Source of the DNA: Fibrobacter succinogenes
GTDB lineage: Bacteria > Fibrobacterota > Fibrobacteria > Fibrobacterales > Fibrobacteraceae
Length of the DNA: 64,000 bases
NCBI GenBank assembly: GCA_902762305.1
Contig: CACWNW010000010.1
Coordinates: forward strand, 36,130-100,129
Reading direction: 5' to 3'
Below, piece after piece: positions 44,793 through 53,279 of this stretch. How positions within the stretch are numbered: position 1 is the first letter of the stretch; each line of letters starts with the position of its first letter. The notes beneath the pieces are model-generated. The model was not told the origin of the DNA and did not search any database. It was given only the letters and a program-made list of their open reading frames with translations. Position numbers and translations under genes: made by a program.

Positions 44793-45485
44793 TTAGAATT
44801 CCATCGCCAGATTTACACCGGCCATCTTATTGATAGGGTCGATAAGCGGATCAAAACGCAATTTCACGGAGTACTGGCGCCTCATCTGGTGTCTCGTGAG
44901 CATGTCGGTGTAGCGGTTTGCCTTGCGGAGCTTGGAGCTGCCGACAATCTTGATGACGATACCGGTACCGAGAACCGCGCCGCCGCCAAGGAGGAGCAAT
45001 GCGCCGGCGTCTGACAATCCTTGGATATTATCTTTGCATTCGTTGTCGTATCTGTCGCAATCGGTTCCGCCGGCGCTAGCGATGAACAACAGGCCGACGC
45101 CGGCTCCGATTCCGCCGCCAATCATCATGCCTTTACCGACTCTGCGGAGTTTGTTGCCGGAGCGCGTATATCTGTCGATGAGGGTTTGATAGTACATCGT
45201 ACTGTCGGGACCGAAAAACGCGTTTGCTTGCTGTGTAGGCTCTTCAACCTGTTGATCCTGCCGAACGGCCTGTGGGGCGGCCAGCTGTTCCTGCTGAGCG
45301 GGCTGTGCTGCAACCGGTTGCGCGGGCTGTGCTGCCTGCTGCTGCGACATTACGGGGACGGTTCCTTTTTCGTGGACGATTCCGATTGTCTGTCCCTGTG
45401 CATTCACAAAGAACGTTGTATCCATCTCCTGGGCATTAGCCAGAAGCGCTCCGAAAATTGCAATGAAAAGAATAAGACGCTTCAT
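44793..45485 (-). CDS. Small secreted paralog, full copy 2
   Basis: This 230-residue protein matches copy 1 throughout: LILFIAIFGALLANAQEMDTTFFVNAQGQTIGIVHEKGTVPVM, a linker very rich in Gln, Ala and Pro (QQAAQPAQPVAAQPAQQEQ), then YYQTLIDRYTRSGNKLRRVGKGMMIGGGIGAGVG and SSKLRKANRYTDMLTRHQMRRQYSVKLRFDPLIDPINK, ending NLAMEF. It is the longest intact member. The next gene downstream has lost its beginning. Confidence 0.82.
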   Translation of the reverse strand: MKRLILFIAIFGALLANAQEMDTTFFVNAQGQTIGIVHEKGTVPVMSQQQAAQPAQPVAAQPAQQEQLAAPQAVRQDQQVEEPTQQANAFFGPDSTMYYQTLIDRYTRSGNKLRRVGKGMMIGGGIGAGVGLLFIASAGGTDCDRYDNECKDNIQGLSDAGALLLLGGGAVLGTGIVIKIVGSSKLRKANRYTDMLTRHQMRRQYSVKLRFDPLIDPINKMAGVNLAMEF

Positions 45486-45509
45486 TTGAAACCTTCTTTT
45501 TTGTGGTGT

Positions 45510-45704
45510 TTAGAATTCCATGGCCTGATCTTGCGACTGAAGTTCGTTCATCTGTTGTTGCTGGGGGATTTCGGGGAGGGTTCCCTTCTCGTGGATAATC
45601 CCGAAGGTCTCCCCCTGCTCATTCGCAAAGAACGTTGTATCCATCTCCTGGGCAAAGGCTGTCAGGGCCAATAACAATGCAATGATTATTGAACGCATCG
45701 CCAT
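45510..45704 (-). CDS. Internally deleted short paralog
   Basis: This 64-residue protein has the family signal peptide and N-terminal motif (EMDTTFFANEQGETFGIIHEKGTLPEIPQQQ) and then jumps to the family ending (QAMEF), without the Gly-rich helices and the RY region. It appears to be a deletion remnant that kept both ends in frame. It starts at the stop of the gene before it (TGATG). It may still be secreted. Confidence 0.65.
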   Translation of the reverse strand: MAMRSIIIALLLALTAFAQEMDTTFFANEQGETFGIIHEKGTLPEIPQQQQMNELQSQDQAMEF

Positions 45705-45862
45705 CACTTAAAATTCCAATAATAGATTCCCACCGAATAAGAGTCTTGCGGTGTGCTATAGACATACTTTACAGAACCGTTTGACAAATAAACGGGCGGT
45801 TCCTGCGCATAAGCAAAAAGCGCTCCCCAAATTACAAGAAAAATAAATATACGGTTCATCAT
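45704..45862 (-). CDS. Tiny secreted protein at head of array
   Basis: A 52-residue protein starting MMNRIFIFLVIWGALFAYAQEPPVYLSNGS, a signal peptide similar to those of the paralogs, with a short mature part rich in Tyr. It lacks the EMDTTF motif and the rest of the family body. It could be another remnant or a true small gene. Its stop codon overlaps the next start. Confidence 0.5.
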   Translation of the reverse strand: MMNRIFIFLVIWGALFAYAQEPPVYLSNGSVKYVYSTPQDSYSVGIYYWNFK

Positions 45863-45964
45863 CAGTAATGATAGCTTTTTTTTCAGCAAAAGAAACGCAA
45901 AAAAAACTTTAAACTCTCGTAAAATTCAGAAACCTTTCGCTTTTTTTCAAAACAGCAACTATAT

Positions 45965-46371
45965 TTATTCGTTTACATAGAACGTGAACGGGATCGTGAC
46001 GTTTCCACCTGTCTTGCTTTTCGGAAATTCCCACCGACTTGTCTGTTTTGCAATTTCGGCGTCAAATTCTGGATAATCCGTCGTCGAAGACTTGACGTCA
46101 ACATTTTCTACGGCGCCACCTGCAGCGATTTTCAGATTCAAAATAAAGACCGGATGTTTCGTTAGGTAATACCCATCGTGTCCATTTTACGAGGCGGACG
46201 ATATTTCAAATTCGCATTTTCGAGGACTTCTTCTATAGCGCGATAAAATTCATCCGTTTGTGCGGCTTGAGATTTCTCGGCAACAGATTTGTCGGCAACA
46301 GGTTTGTCGACTTTTTCTTCTTTCGCATCGCAGCAACTGGCCCATAGCGCCGCCGCGGTCATCAACGCCAC
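45965..46371 (-). pseudogene. Frameshifted TonB-C-like gene
   Basis: The first part (from GTG at 46371) encodes AEKSQAAQTDEFYRAIEEVLENANLKYRPPRK. The second, in another frame, encodes DGYYLTKHPVFILNLKIAAGG, AVENVDVKSSTTDYPEFDAEIA, TSRWEFPKS and GGNVTIPFTF, and ends at the stop 45965-45967. The second part is a relative of the TonB C-terminal domain in the gene at 20296. The break lies at a run of four Ts at 46186-46189 on the plus strand; one added base would restore a single frame. A sequencing error at this run is possible. The N-terminus also lacks a normal signal peptide. Confidence 0.75.
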
Positions 46372-46821
46372 TTACCCAAGATGCTCGCTCAAAAACTTCG
46401 CCATGCCTATAATATAAAATCATTCTCTGTAGATAAAAGAAAAACTCCGCAAAGAATGCGGAGTCTTTGTAAAACCAGGAATTTGCGCAAGCGCAAAATT
46501 CTAGGCTCGGAAATGCGAACGCAAGCGTTCGCGCTTCACTCGCCTTACGAATTTTTGTTCAGAGGCTAGCGAGACGAGGCAAAAACATCATTTAAATATA
46601 AACCGTAATTCGCCTAGAAACAAAAGGACTCCGCTAAAAGCGGAGTCTTTGTAAAAGCCAGGAATTTTTTCAGTTGCGAGCGAGACCAGGCGAAAACAAA
46701 TCGTTTTGTTATAAAACAGTAATTCGTCTAGAAACGAGCAAGACAAGAAACGCGAGCCGAAGCTGTATAAAACATACAGCGAGAGCTCGCGTGACGCAGT
46801 ATTGCGAAGTTTATCGACGAA
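46372..46821. repeat. Structured intergenic region after pgk, with direct repeats
   Basis: Two hairpins with the same stem (ACTCCGC/GCGGAGT at 46444-46464 and GACTCCGC/GCGGAGTC at 46627-46647) are each followed by TCTTTGTAAAA, then C or G and CCAGGAATT. A second pair of direct repeats, GCGAGACSAGGC, is followed by AAAACA and later AATTCGYCTAGAAAC, at about 46569 and 46680. The region holds no convincing gene. The predicted frames in it are short and lack ribosome sites. Confidence 0.6.
46743..46791 (-). terminator. Double-stem terminator of pgk
   Basis: CGCGAGC (46751-46757) pairs with GCTCGCG (46785-46791), and inside it GCTGTAT (46762-46768) pairs with ATACAGC (46774-46780). On the minus strand the stem is followed by TTTCTTG. 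It lies 30 bases past the pgk stop. Confidence 0.7.
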
Positions 46822-48078
46822 TTACTTATCAGTCAAGACGGCGACGCCCGGAAGCACCTTACCTTCGAGCAGTTCGAGGGAAGCGCCACCACCCGTAGAG
46901 GTGTGGGTCACCTTCTTGTCTGCGCCGTACTTCTTGGCAGCCGTAGCGGTATCGCCACCACCGATCACGGTGATTGCGCCAGCAGCGGTAGCTTCGACGA
47001 TAGCGTCAGCCATAGCCTTGGTAGCCTTTTCGAAAGCTTCGAATTCGAACACGCCTGCAGGACCGTTCCAAACGATGGTCTTTGCGGACTTGATAGCGTC
47101 AACGAAGAGCTTGGTGGACTGCGCGCCCACATCGAGGCCCATCCAGCCAGCCGGAATGCCTTCGGCGTCAGAAACAGCCTTGGTAGCAGCGTCGGCAGCG
47201 AACTTGTCAGCAGCGATGTAGTCAACCGGGAGGATGATTTCCTTGCCGGCAGCCTTGGCCTTGGCCATCAGATCCGGAACGAGCTTGGCACCTTCTTCGT
47301 CAAACAGAGAAGAACCGATTTCGATGTTGTTGAGGACCTTCTTGAAGGTGAAAGCCATGCCACCGCCGATGATGATCTTGTCGGCCTTGTCGAGGAGGTT
47401 GTTGATGAGCTGGATCTTGTCAGCGACCTTGGCACCGCCGAGGATGGCGAGGAACGGACGCGGAGGATTGTTGAGCACCTGGTCGAAAGCCTTGAGTTCC
47501 TTGTTCATGAGGAAACCGGCAGCGCGCTGCGGAAGTTCAACACCAGTCATAGAGGAGTGGTCGCGGTGAGCGGTACCGAAAGCGTCGTTTACGTAGACGT
47601 CAGCGAGCTTGGTGAGGCTTGCGCGGAAGGCCTTCACGGCTTCCTTGTCGGCCTTTTCCTTGGTTTCGGTGCCATCGGCGTTCTTGATCTTGCGCTTGCC
47701 TTCTTCTTCGATGTGGAAGCGGAGGTTTTCGAGGAGGATGATTTCACCCGGCTTGATAGCGGCGCAGGCGGCTTCGACTTCCGGACCCACGCAGTCGGAG
47801 AGGAACTTCACCGGCTTCTTGATGAGTTCTTCGAGCTTCTTGGCAACCGGAGCGAGCGTGTACTTCATGTTCTTTTCGCCATTCGGACGGCCGAGGTGGG
47901 AAGCGAGCACGACGGCTGCACCCTTGTCGAGAGCGTACTGGATGGTCGGGAGAGCGGCTTCGATACGCTTGGTGTTGGTGATTTCGCCAGTCACCTTGTC
48001 CTGCGGAACGTTGAAGTCAACACGGATGAACACGCGCTTGCCGGCGAGTTCGAGATCTTCGATAGAGAGCTTTGCCAT
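46822..48078 (-). CDS. pgk: Phosphoglycerate kinase
   Basis: This 418-residue glycolytic enzyme makes ATP from 1,3-bisphosphoglycerate. RVDFNVPQD and [27 protein letters not shown] form the substrate site, [18 protein letters not shown] is the hinge region, and [18 protein letters not shown] with [16 protein letters not shown] is the nucleotide side. It has a small charged insert ([22 protein letters not shown]) near residue 135. It stands alone with an AGGATC site upstream and a strong terminator downstream. Confidence 0.98.
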   Translation of the reverse strand: MAKLSIEDLELAGKRVFIRVDFNVPQDKVTGEITNTKRIEAALPTIQYALDKGAAVVLASHLGRPNGEKNMKYTLAPVAKKLEELIKKPVKFLSDCVGPEVEAACAAIKPGEIILLENLRFHIEEEGKRKIKNADGTETKEKADKEAVKAFRASLTKLADVYVNDAFGTAHRDHSSMTGVELPQRAAGFLMNKELKAFDQVLNNPPRPFLAILGGAKVADKIQLINNLLDKADKIIIGGGMAFTFKKVLNNIEIGSSLFDEEGAKLVPDLMAKAKAAGKEIILPVDYIAADKFAADAATKAVSDAEGIPAGWMGLDVGAQSTKLFVDAIKSAKTIVWNGPAGVFEFEAFEKATKAMADAIVEATAAGAITVIGGGDTATAAKKYGADKKVTHTSTGGGASLELLEGKVLPGVAVLTDK

Positions 48079-48276
48079 TATAGGATCCTCTTTTGGGGTT
48101 AAAATTTACGGGCTAAAAAGTAGAATTTTTCTCCGTTTTTGCCCACAAAAAACGCAATAAAGATTGTTCTATGTCATAAAATGGGGCAAAAAGACTCAAT
48201 TTTCCTTACTTTTTTTAACATTTCGTTTTTTTTTTATATATTTCTTGAAAAATTAGTCCATTTGGAGTAATACATA

Positions 48277-49335
48277 ATGAAGCGTTTAACTCTCTTGGCT
48301 CTTTGCCTTTCCATCGTTACGGCGTTTGCCGGGTCTTACGATATTGAAGAATTTACTGCAAGCGATGCCGGCAGCCCCGACAACTACATCACCGCCGAAT
48401 TCGGTGGCCAGTTGAAGACCGCTCCGGCAGACGAGGTCAGTTCCCTCCAGGAAGGCCGCCTTGTCGTCCGTCAGAAATTTACCGACCCGTTCGGCGAGCA
48501 GCCCACGGCTTACCAGTTGTACCAGGGAGGCAAGGGCAACCTTTCCAACCTTGTTCCGCTCAAAGCGGAAGGCGTCGAATACAGCAAACTCGTAACCACG
48601 AGGCTCTATGCACGCCGCGGCATGCCCTTCGAAGACGATATCGAAAAGGTCTACTTCGACGGCAAGGCCGTCTACATCCCCGGTTTTTCGACAGCAGTCG
48701 CCTTCATCGATGGCGAAATGGTCCAGTTGAAGGCCGACAACGCTTCCGCAGAAGAAGCCTCTGACGAGCCGTCCGCCAAACCCGAAGTCGCCTCTAGCGA
48801 AGAGGAAGAATGCGACGACTACGATCCGGATTGCGAAGACGAGGACGAGGACGACGACATCGATGTCAAGGGCGACCTCGACGAATCCAACGCACGTGCC
48901 GATGAACGCGACTATGCAGTAAATAATGCTTCCGAAAACGCGACCGACCGTTTCGGTATCGCTGACGAAGTCCGTTTCTGGTCGGCCATTGCACTTTCTG
49001 CCCTTGCCGTAACCGGAGCCATTATCGGCGTGACACAGCAGATGGAAGCCAACAAGGTGCAGGACGACTATGACAAGTTCGACCACCTTCACTCTATCGC
49101 CATGGACGAAATCAAGAAAGCCTGCGCAGGCGATAAAGAACCGGCAGCCTGTGAAGTCGCTTTCAAGCAATATGGTGTCGTAACAACCACTGATAGCGAC
49201 TATACTATGGCTGACCTAGAAAAAGATATGGCGACCAACAAGAAGACCTTGGATTCTTACAAGTTCTACCGCAACCTCTGGTTCGGCGTAACTGCGGTCT
49301 CCCTGACAGCAGCCATCGTGCTCTTCGTATGGTAA
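48277..49335 (+). CDS. Secreted/membrane unknown protein with acidic middle
   Basis: This 352-residue protein has a signal peptide (LTLLALCLSIVTAFAGS), a first domain of about 140 residues, then a very acidic stretch (SSEEEECDDYDPDCEDEDEDDD). Two hydrophobic helices follow (FWSAIALSALAVTGAIIGV and LWFGVTAVSLTAAIVLFVW), with a small Cys-containing loop between. The acidic stretch may bind calcium. The stop codon overlaps the folB start by seven bases. I do not recognise the family. Confidence 0.75.
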   Translation: MKRLTLLALCLSIVTAFAGSYDIEEFTASDAGSPDNYITAEFGGQLKTAPADEVSSLQEGRLVVRQKFTDPFGEQPTAYQLYQGGKGNLSNLVPLKAEGVEYSKLVTTRLYARRGMPFEDDIEKVYFDGKAVYIPGFSTAVAFIDGEMVQLKADNASAEEASDEPSAKPEVASSEEEECDDYDPDCEDEDEDDDIDVKGDLDESNARADERDYAVNNASENATDRFGIADEVRFWSAIALSALAVTGAIIGVTQQMEANKVQDDYDKFDHLHSIAMDEIKKACAGDKEPAACEVAFKQYGVVTTTDSDYTMADLEKDMATNKKTLDSYKFYRNLWFGVTAVSLTAAIVLFVW

Positions 49336-49694
49336 TAGAAACCGGGAAAATCTCGCTAAAAGACATCCAGTTCAATTGTATTCTCGGGACGCTCCCCTAC
49401 GAAAGGGAAAACGAGCAGCCCGTAGTACTGAACGTTTCCGTATGGCTTGATTTTACCCTCGCCGCCCAGAACGACGATCTGGTGCATTCCATAGACTACG
49501 CGCAGTTGGCCCAGGATTTGCAGGATTTCATCCGCATGGCGCAATTCCAGCTCGAGGAAACCCTCGTACTCGATACGGCAAAGCATATCCTGGAAAACTA
49601 CCCCAAGGCGCAGATGGCAGAGGTCAGCATCCGCAAGCCGCTCGCCATCCCGAACTGCGCCGGAGCAGAATCGAGCATCCGCGTCCGCCGGTAA
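49329..49694 (+). CDS. folB: Dihydroneopterin aldolase
   Basis: This 121-residue protein matches FolB of folate synthesis, with ISLKDIQFNCILGTLPYERENEQPVVLNVSVWLDF, SIDYAQLAQDLQDFI, FQLEETLVLDTAKHIL and VSIRKPLAIPNCAGAESSIRVRR. The conserved glutamate of LE(E)T is present, and the lysine of the RKP motif is the catalytic residue of the family. It overlaps the preceding membrane protein gene, which has no evident link to folate. A terminator follows. Confidence 0.92.
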   Translation: MVIETGKISLKDIQFNCILGTLPYERENEQPVVLNVSVWLDFTLAAQNDDLVHSIDYAQLAQDLQDFIRMAQFQLEETLVLDTAKHILENYPKAQMAEVSIRKPLAIPNCAGAESSIRVRR

Positions 49695-49719
49695 GGCAAC
49701 CACCATTTTTTTTGCAATA

Positions 49720-49745
49720 TAGCCTGCGCAAGTCGCAGGCTTTTT
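49720..49745 (+). terminator. Terminator of folB
   Basis: AGCCTGCG, a five-base loop and CGCAGGCT form a stem followed by Ts. It lies between the convergent folB and comM stop codons and ends on the comM stop. Confidence 0.85.
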
Positions 49746-51274
49746 CAATTCATGGTCCGGTACCGAAGGGCTTCCGAAATGTCCTGGATTTCCACGACAT
49801 CGGCTCCACGCATATCCGCAATGGTGCGCGACACCTTCAGCATGCGGTAGAACCCCCGCGCGCTCAAGTTCATGTTGTCGGCCGCGGAGACGGCGAAGCG
49901 TTCCACCTCGCGCGACATGCCCGCAAACTTCTTCGCGTATTCCGAGGACATTTCTGCATTCGACTTGAACGGCAGGCCCTTAAACCTGCGACGCTGGATA
50001 GCGCGCACCTCGCATACCCGCTTGCGGATGTCGGCGGAGCATTCGCGCTCGCGAGCGTCCACGAGGGCGGACGCCTCCATCGGGGGGACGCTCACCTGGA
50101 TATCGATGCGGTCCAGGAGCGGGCCCGAAATTTTTTCGCGGTAGCGCTTGCGCGCATCGGGCAGGCACGTGCACACGCGTTTCGGGTCCATCGCGAACCC
50201 GCAGGGGCACGGGTTCATCGCCGCCCCCATCATGAAGCGCGCAGGCCACGTTACGGTTCCGCTTGCGCGGCTTACCGAAATGAACCCGTCTTCCATGGGT
50301 TCGCGCAGGGCTTCCAGCACGCAGCGGTTGAATTCCGGCAGTTCGTCCAGGAACAGCACGCCATTATGCGCGAGGCTCGCCTCTCCCGGCAAAAGCCGGG
50401 AGCCGCCGCCCACCAGCGACACCATGGAGGCGCTATGGTGAGGCGTGCGGAACGGGCGAACGACCACCGGCCTGAATTCTGCGGAATCGCCCGAACGGCG
50501 AGCGCAAGAATGGATGCAGGTCGTCTCGAGAACCTCCTCGTCCGTCATATCGGGCAAGATTCCCGGCAAGCACCGGGCGCAGAGCGTCTTGCCCGCGCCC
50601 GGCGAACCGACCAGCAAAAAGTTGTGGGCGCCAGCGGCCGCTATCTCGAGCGCACGCTTGACCCCCTCCATCCCCACCACGTTCTTGAAATCGGGAACAT
50701 CGCGGGAGACCGACAGGCAATCGTCCCGCGACATTCCCGAAGCGGTGGCTACAAGCTCCAGATTTCCACCTTCCAAAAACTCGACACACTCCCCAAGAGA
50801 ATCAAAACAGACATAGCGAAGACCTTCCACCAGCGAAGCCTCGGAGGCATTCGCCCTCGGGATTACCAGGATGTTCTTGTCGTCGCGAGGCAGGCTCATC
50901 GCAATGGACAGAACCCCTCTTACCGGTTTCAAGAGCCCGTCCAGCGACAGTTCCCCGACAAAGATGAAGCGTTCGATTTCCTCAACGCCGATCTCGCCGG
51001 TAGACACAAGCATCCCTATCGCTAGCGGAAGGTCCAAGGCACTTCCTTCTTTCCGCAAATCCGCCGGTGAAAGATTCACTGTCGTCCGGAATCCCGTAAC
51101 GACCTTTCCTATGGACCGTATCGCCGACACCACGCGCTCGCGGGATTCGCGGACGGCGTTGTCGGGAAGTCCGACCAAAGTAAAGCCGGGCAGCCCCTGC
51201 GACGCATCGACCTCGACACTCACGGGAACGGCCTTGATTCCAAACAGGCAATACGAACGGATTCTATGGAACAA
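49745..51274 (-). CDS. comM: ComM/YifB-type Mg-chelatase-like AAA+ ATPase
   Basis: This 509-residue protein has an N-terminal Lon-like domain (VEVDASQGLPGFTLVGLPDNAVRESRERV) and an AAA+ domain with Walker A GSPGAGKT near residue 217, Walker B VLFLDELPEFNR and MNPCPCGF with a Cys cluster. ComM homologs are branch-migration helicases that help integrate DNA in natural transformation. The start is TTG at 51274, the only option because a stop lies just upstream; AGGGG precedes it. Only nine bases separate it from the spoVG stop, so both are probably read from the sigma-54 promoter. Confidence 0.92.
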   Translation of the reverse strand: MFHRIRSYCLFGIKAVPVSVEVDASQGLPGFTLVGLPDNAVRESRERVVSAIRSIGKVVTGFRTTVNLSPADLRKEGSALDLPLAIGMLVSTGEIGVEEIERFIFVGELSLDGLLKPVRGVLSIAMSLPRDDKNILVIPRANASEASLVEGLRYVCFDSLGECVEFLEGGNLELVATASGMSRDDCLSVSRDVPDFKNVVGMEGVKRALEIAAAGAHNFLLVGSPGAGKTLCARCLPGILPDMTDEEVLETTCIHSCARRSGDSAEFRPVVVRPFRTPHHSASMVSLVGGGSRLLPGEASLAHNGVLFLDELPEFNRCVLEALREPMEDGFISVSRASGTVTWPARFMMGAAMNPCPCGFAMDPKRVCTCLPDARKRYREKISGPLLDRIDIQVSVPPMEASALVDARERECSADIRKRVCEVRAIQRRRFKGLPFKSNAEMSSEYAKKFAGMSREVERFAVSAADNMNLSARGFYRMLKVSRTIADMRGADVVEIQDISEALRYRTMN

Positions 51275-51283
51275 GGTGCACCC

Positions 51284-51655
51284 CTATGCTACAGCGGCCT
51301 GGTACTTTTCGAGCACGCAATTCTCGATATGCTCGCGCAGCTGGCGCGTAATCGGATTGCAAATGGATTTGAAATCTTCGCCCTTGTAGAACGGATCGAG
51401 CGGGTAGCTGACAAAGAGCCCGTTCACGCCGTCCATCACGCGCAAGCCACGGATGACCATCTGGTCGTTAAGGACAATCTGCGCCAGTCCCTTCATGTGA
51501 CCGAGGCTCGGGCCTTCCTTGAACGGAAAGACCTGCACCTGCGTCACGGCAAGGCAGTCGAAAGACGAGAGAGCCTTGTCCTTCGGCTGTGCGTTCTTGG
51601 ATTCCACGCTCGCCTGTACGGCGGTTGCTTTTTCTGCATTGTTGTTTTCTGCCAT
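51284..51655 (-). CDS. spoVG: SpoVG-family RNA-binding regulator
   Basis: This 123-residue protein has about 30 N-terminal residues of low conservation and then the SpoVG fold: LAVTQVQVFPFKEGPSLGHMKGLAQIVLNDQMVIRGLRVMDGVNGLFVSYP. SpoVG proteins bind RNA and DNA and affect gene expression and septation in Gram-positive bacteria; here the role is not known. The start at 51655 has a strong GGAGG. A sigma-54 promoter lies 79 bases upstream and comM follows at once. Confidence 0.93.
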   Translation of the reverse strand: MAENNNAEKATAVQASVESKNAQPKDKALSSFDCLAVTQVQVFPFKEGPSLGHMKGLAQIVLNDQMVIRGLRVMDGVNGLFVSYPLDPFYKGEDFKSICNPITRQLREHIENCVLEKYQAAVA

Positions 51656-51733
51656 TGTATGGCCTCCTATAATTTGGTGTGAACCCGCGACCGGCAATGC
51701 ACTAGCCGAACATCCGCGGGGGTACTCTCTTTT

Positions 51734-51749
51734 TGCAAGAAACGTGCCA
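51734..51749 (-). promoter_or_regulatory. Sigma-54 promoter of spoVG-comM
   Basis: On the minus strand TGGCACGTTTCTTGCA matches the -24/-12 consensus exactly, preceded by T and followed by As. Transcription would start near 51723, giving a leader of about 68 bases before spoVG. Compared with the other sigma-54 promoter at 30861, only two of the 16 bases differ. Confidence 0.82.
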
Positions 51750-51801
51750 AAATAAAACCGCCGTTTTTATGCAAAAACAGCCATATCGGGAACATGGCAG
51801 G

Positions 51802-51833
51802 GGGTGATTAATCGACTAAATCACTGATTTATC
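51802..51833 (-). promoter_or_regulatory. Putative sigma-54 activator site, copy 2
   Basis: Read on the minus strand this matches the element at 30776-30807 in the same relative direction, with TAAATCA-N-TGATTTA, GATTAATC and ACCC. It lies 52 bases upstream of the spoVG sigma-54 promoter. It also ends 12 bases before the start codon of the CBM9-like gene on the plus strand, so a bound protein might repress that gene. Confidence 0.72.
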
Positions 51834-51845
51834 TATTTTAATCAC

Positions 51846-52397
51846 ATGCTCTTGAAACCGAACATGAACTGGGAAAAGAACTGCGGAATTTCGCTCCCCA
51901 CCGTAATGGCCAACGTGCATAACGACGGGACTTTTCTGCAAGTCGAATTTTTTGTCGAAGAACCGCTGGACTGCTTCCGTGCCGAAGTCATGGAAGACGG
52001 CGGCCACAGCTGGGAAGATTCCTGCGTCGAGATTTTCATCGAGAATCCGGCCGACCATTCCGAATACTTCAATTTCGAGACAACGAGCCGCGGGTTCATC
52101 CTCGCAGCGCACGGGCCCGACCGCGAGAACCGCACACAGCTCGACAGTGCGCGCCTTTCGCAAATAGAACGTACAAAGCAGCTCGCCAGCGTCATCGGGG
52201 ATTTCATCAGCTGGAGCGTGAGCCTCCGGATTCCCGCAAGCCTATTCGGGCTCCACACCTTCGAGGGTGTGCAACTGCGCGGGAACCTCTACAAGTGCGC
52301 CGACAAGGCAAAGACGCCGCACTACCTGAGCGCCTTCCCGATAGAAACAGAAAAGCCGGATTTTCACCGGCCAGAATTCTTCGATATCCTGGTTTAG
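51846..52397 (+). CDS. CBM9-like carbohydrate-binding-family protein
   Basis: This 183-residue protein has no signal peptide. Its pattern ANVHNDGTFLQVEFFVEE, HSWEDSCVEIFIENPADHSEYFNFETTSRGFILAAHGPDR and RIPASLFGLHTFEGVQLRGNLYKCADKAKTPHYLSAFP is that of the carbohydrate-binding family 9-like proteins found as single domains in Bacteroidetes and relatives. Ligand unknown. There is no Shine-Dalgarno sequence; the start at 51846 is close to the activator element. The acyl-ACP thioesterase gene converges on it. Confidence 0.8.
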   Translation: MLLKPNMNWEKNCGISLPTVMANVHNDGTFLQVEFFVEEPLDCFRAEVMEDGGHSWEDSCVEIFIENPADHSEYFNFETTSRGFILAAHGPDRENRTQLDSARLSQIERTKQLASVIGDFISWSVSLRIPASLFGLHTFEGVQLRGNLYKCADKAKTPHYLSAFPIETEKPDFHRPEFFDILV

Positions 52398-52398
52398 G

Positions 52399-53154
52399 CT
52401 ACTTCATCTTGATTTTCATCTCGAAGACCTGGCGACCTTCATCGTCCTCGATCTTCATGTAAGTCGCACCCATCTTGTCGGCACGGAAAATGCGCACTTC
52501 CTGGCCCTCGTGCGTCTCGCCCATAAAGTGCACTTCGAGCATCGAAGGAATGCAGAGTTCCAGATCTTCCGAAGAGAACACGTTCAGCGCGAGCTTCACG
52601 TACTCGATGTTGTTCATGTGGTGCGACATGTCGATGTGCTGGGGCAACACCTTCTGGCGGTAGACCTCCACGTATTCCGCGGGTTCTACTGGGAACTTCG
52701 TGAACTTGCTGTCCATGAAGGGTTCCGGGGCGCCTTCCACCGGGAAATTCACCGCCGAAAGCTTTACGGGACGGTGACGTTCCAAATCCAGGCAGCACGC
52801 CTCCTGCACGGCGAGGATAATCGGTTCACCTTCCAGCGTGGTAATGGCTGTATTCTCGTAAGTGCGGATAGGCGCGTTGTCGGCAGGGAACGAGGTGGTG
52901 ACCACCTTGTCGCGCCAGAACGGACGCTGAAAGAACTTGAATTTCGCCTTGTAGATAACCCAGTAGGCACCCTTCTCGTGGACACAGAAGTTGTCCTGCT
53001 TGATGGCCCCGAAATTCTCGGTAAAGTTGTCCTGCACCATGAGCACCGTCTGCGCTATGCCCATCTTTCCGGACACGTCGATATAGGCCGAGGTGATGGT
53101 CCTCTGCTTTTGGAATACAAGCGGATTTTTTGCAAGAGCGTAAATGTCGATCAT
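52399..53154 (-). CDS. Acyl-ACP thioesterase
   Basis: This 251-residue protein is a double hot-dog fold of the acyl-ACP thioesterase family. The first half has YIDVSGKMGIAQTVLMVQDNFTENFGAI, the second has the conserved LPQHIDMSHHMNNIEYVKLALNVF, corresponding to the catalytic Asn-His region of plant FatA/FatB. It releases fatty acids from acyl carrier protein. Its length agrees with bacterial members. It starts with ATG at 53154 in front of an AT-rich region with TATATAT. Confidence 0.88.
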   Translation of the reverse strand: MIDIYALAKNPLVFQKQRTITSAYIDVSGKMGIAQTVLMVQDNFTENFGAIKQDNFCVHEKGAYWVIYKAKFKFFQRPFWRDKVVTTSFPADNAPIRTYENTAITTLEGEPIILAVQEACCLDLERHRPVKLSAVNFPVEGAPEPFMDSKFTKFPVEPAEYVEVYRQKVLPQHIDMSHHMNNIEYVKLALNVFSSEDLELCIPSMLEVHFMGETHEGQEVRIFRADKMGATYMKIEDDEGRQVFEMKIKMK

Positions 53155-53200
53155 ACCCCTAATATATATTATTTACCGCTAAATTACCGGATATGACCAT

Positions 53201-53233
53201 AAAAAAAGTGACCCCGGCGGCGCCTTTCCGGGG
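53201..53233 (-). terminator. Intrinsic terminator of the small secreted gene
   Basis: On the minus strand CCCCGG and CCGGGG, with a ten-base loop, are followed by TCACTTTTTTT. It is downstream of the gene at 53280-53726. Confidence 0.8.
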
Positions 53234-53279
53234 AATAGTTTATATGGAATGTGTTCCGCTAGAAACCGGCTAGACAGGC

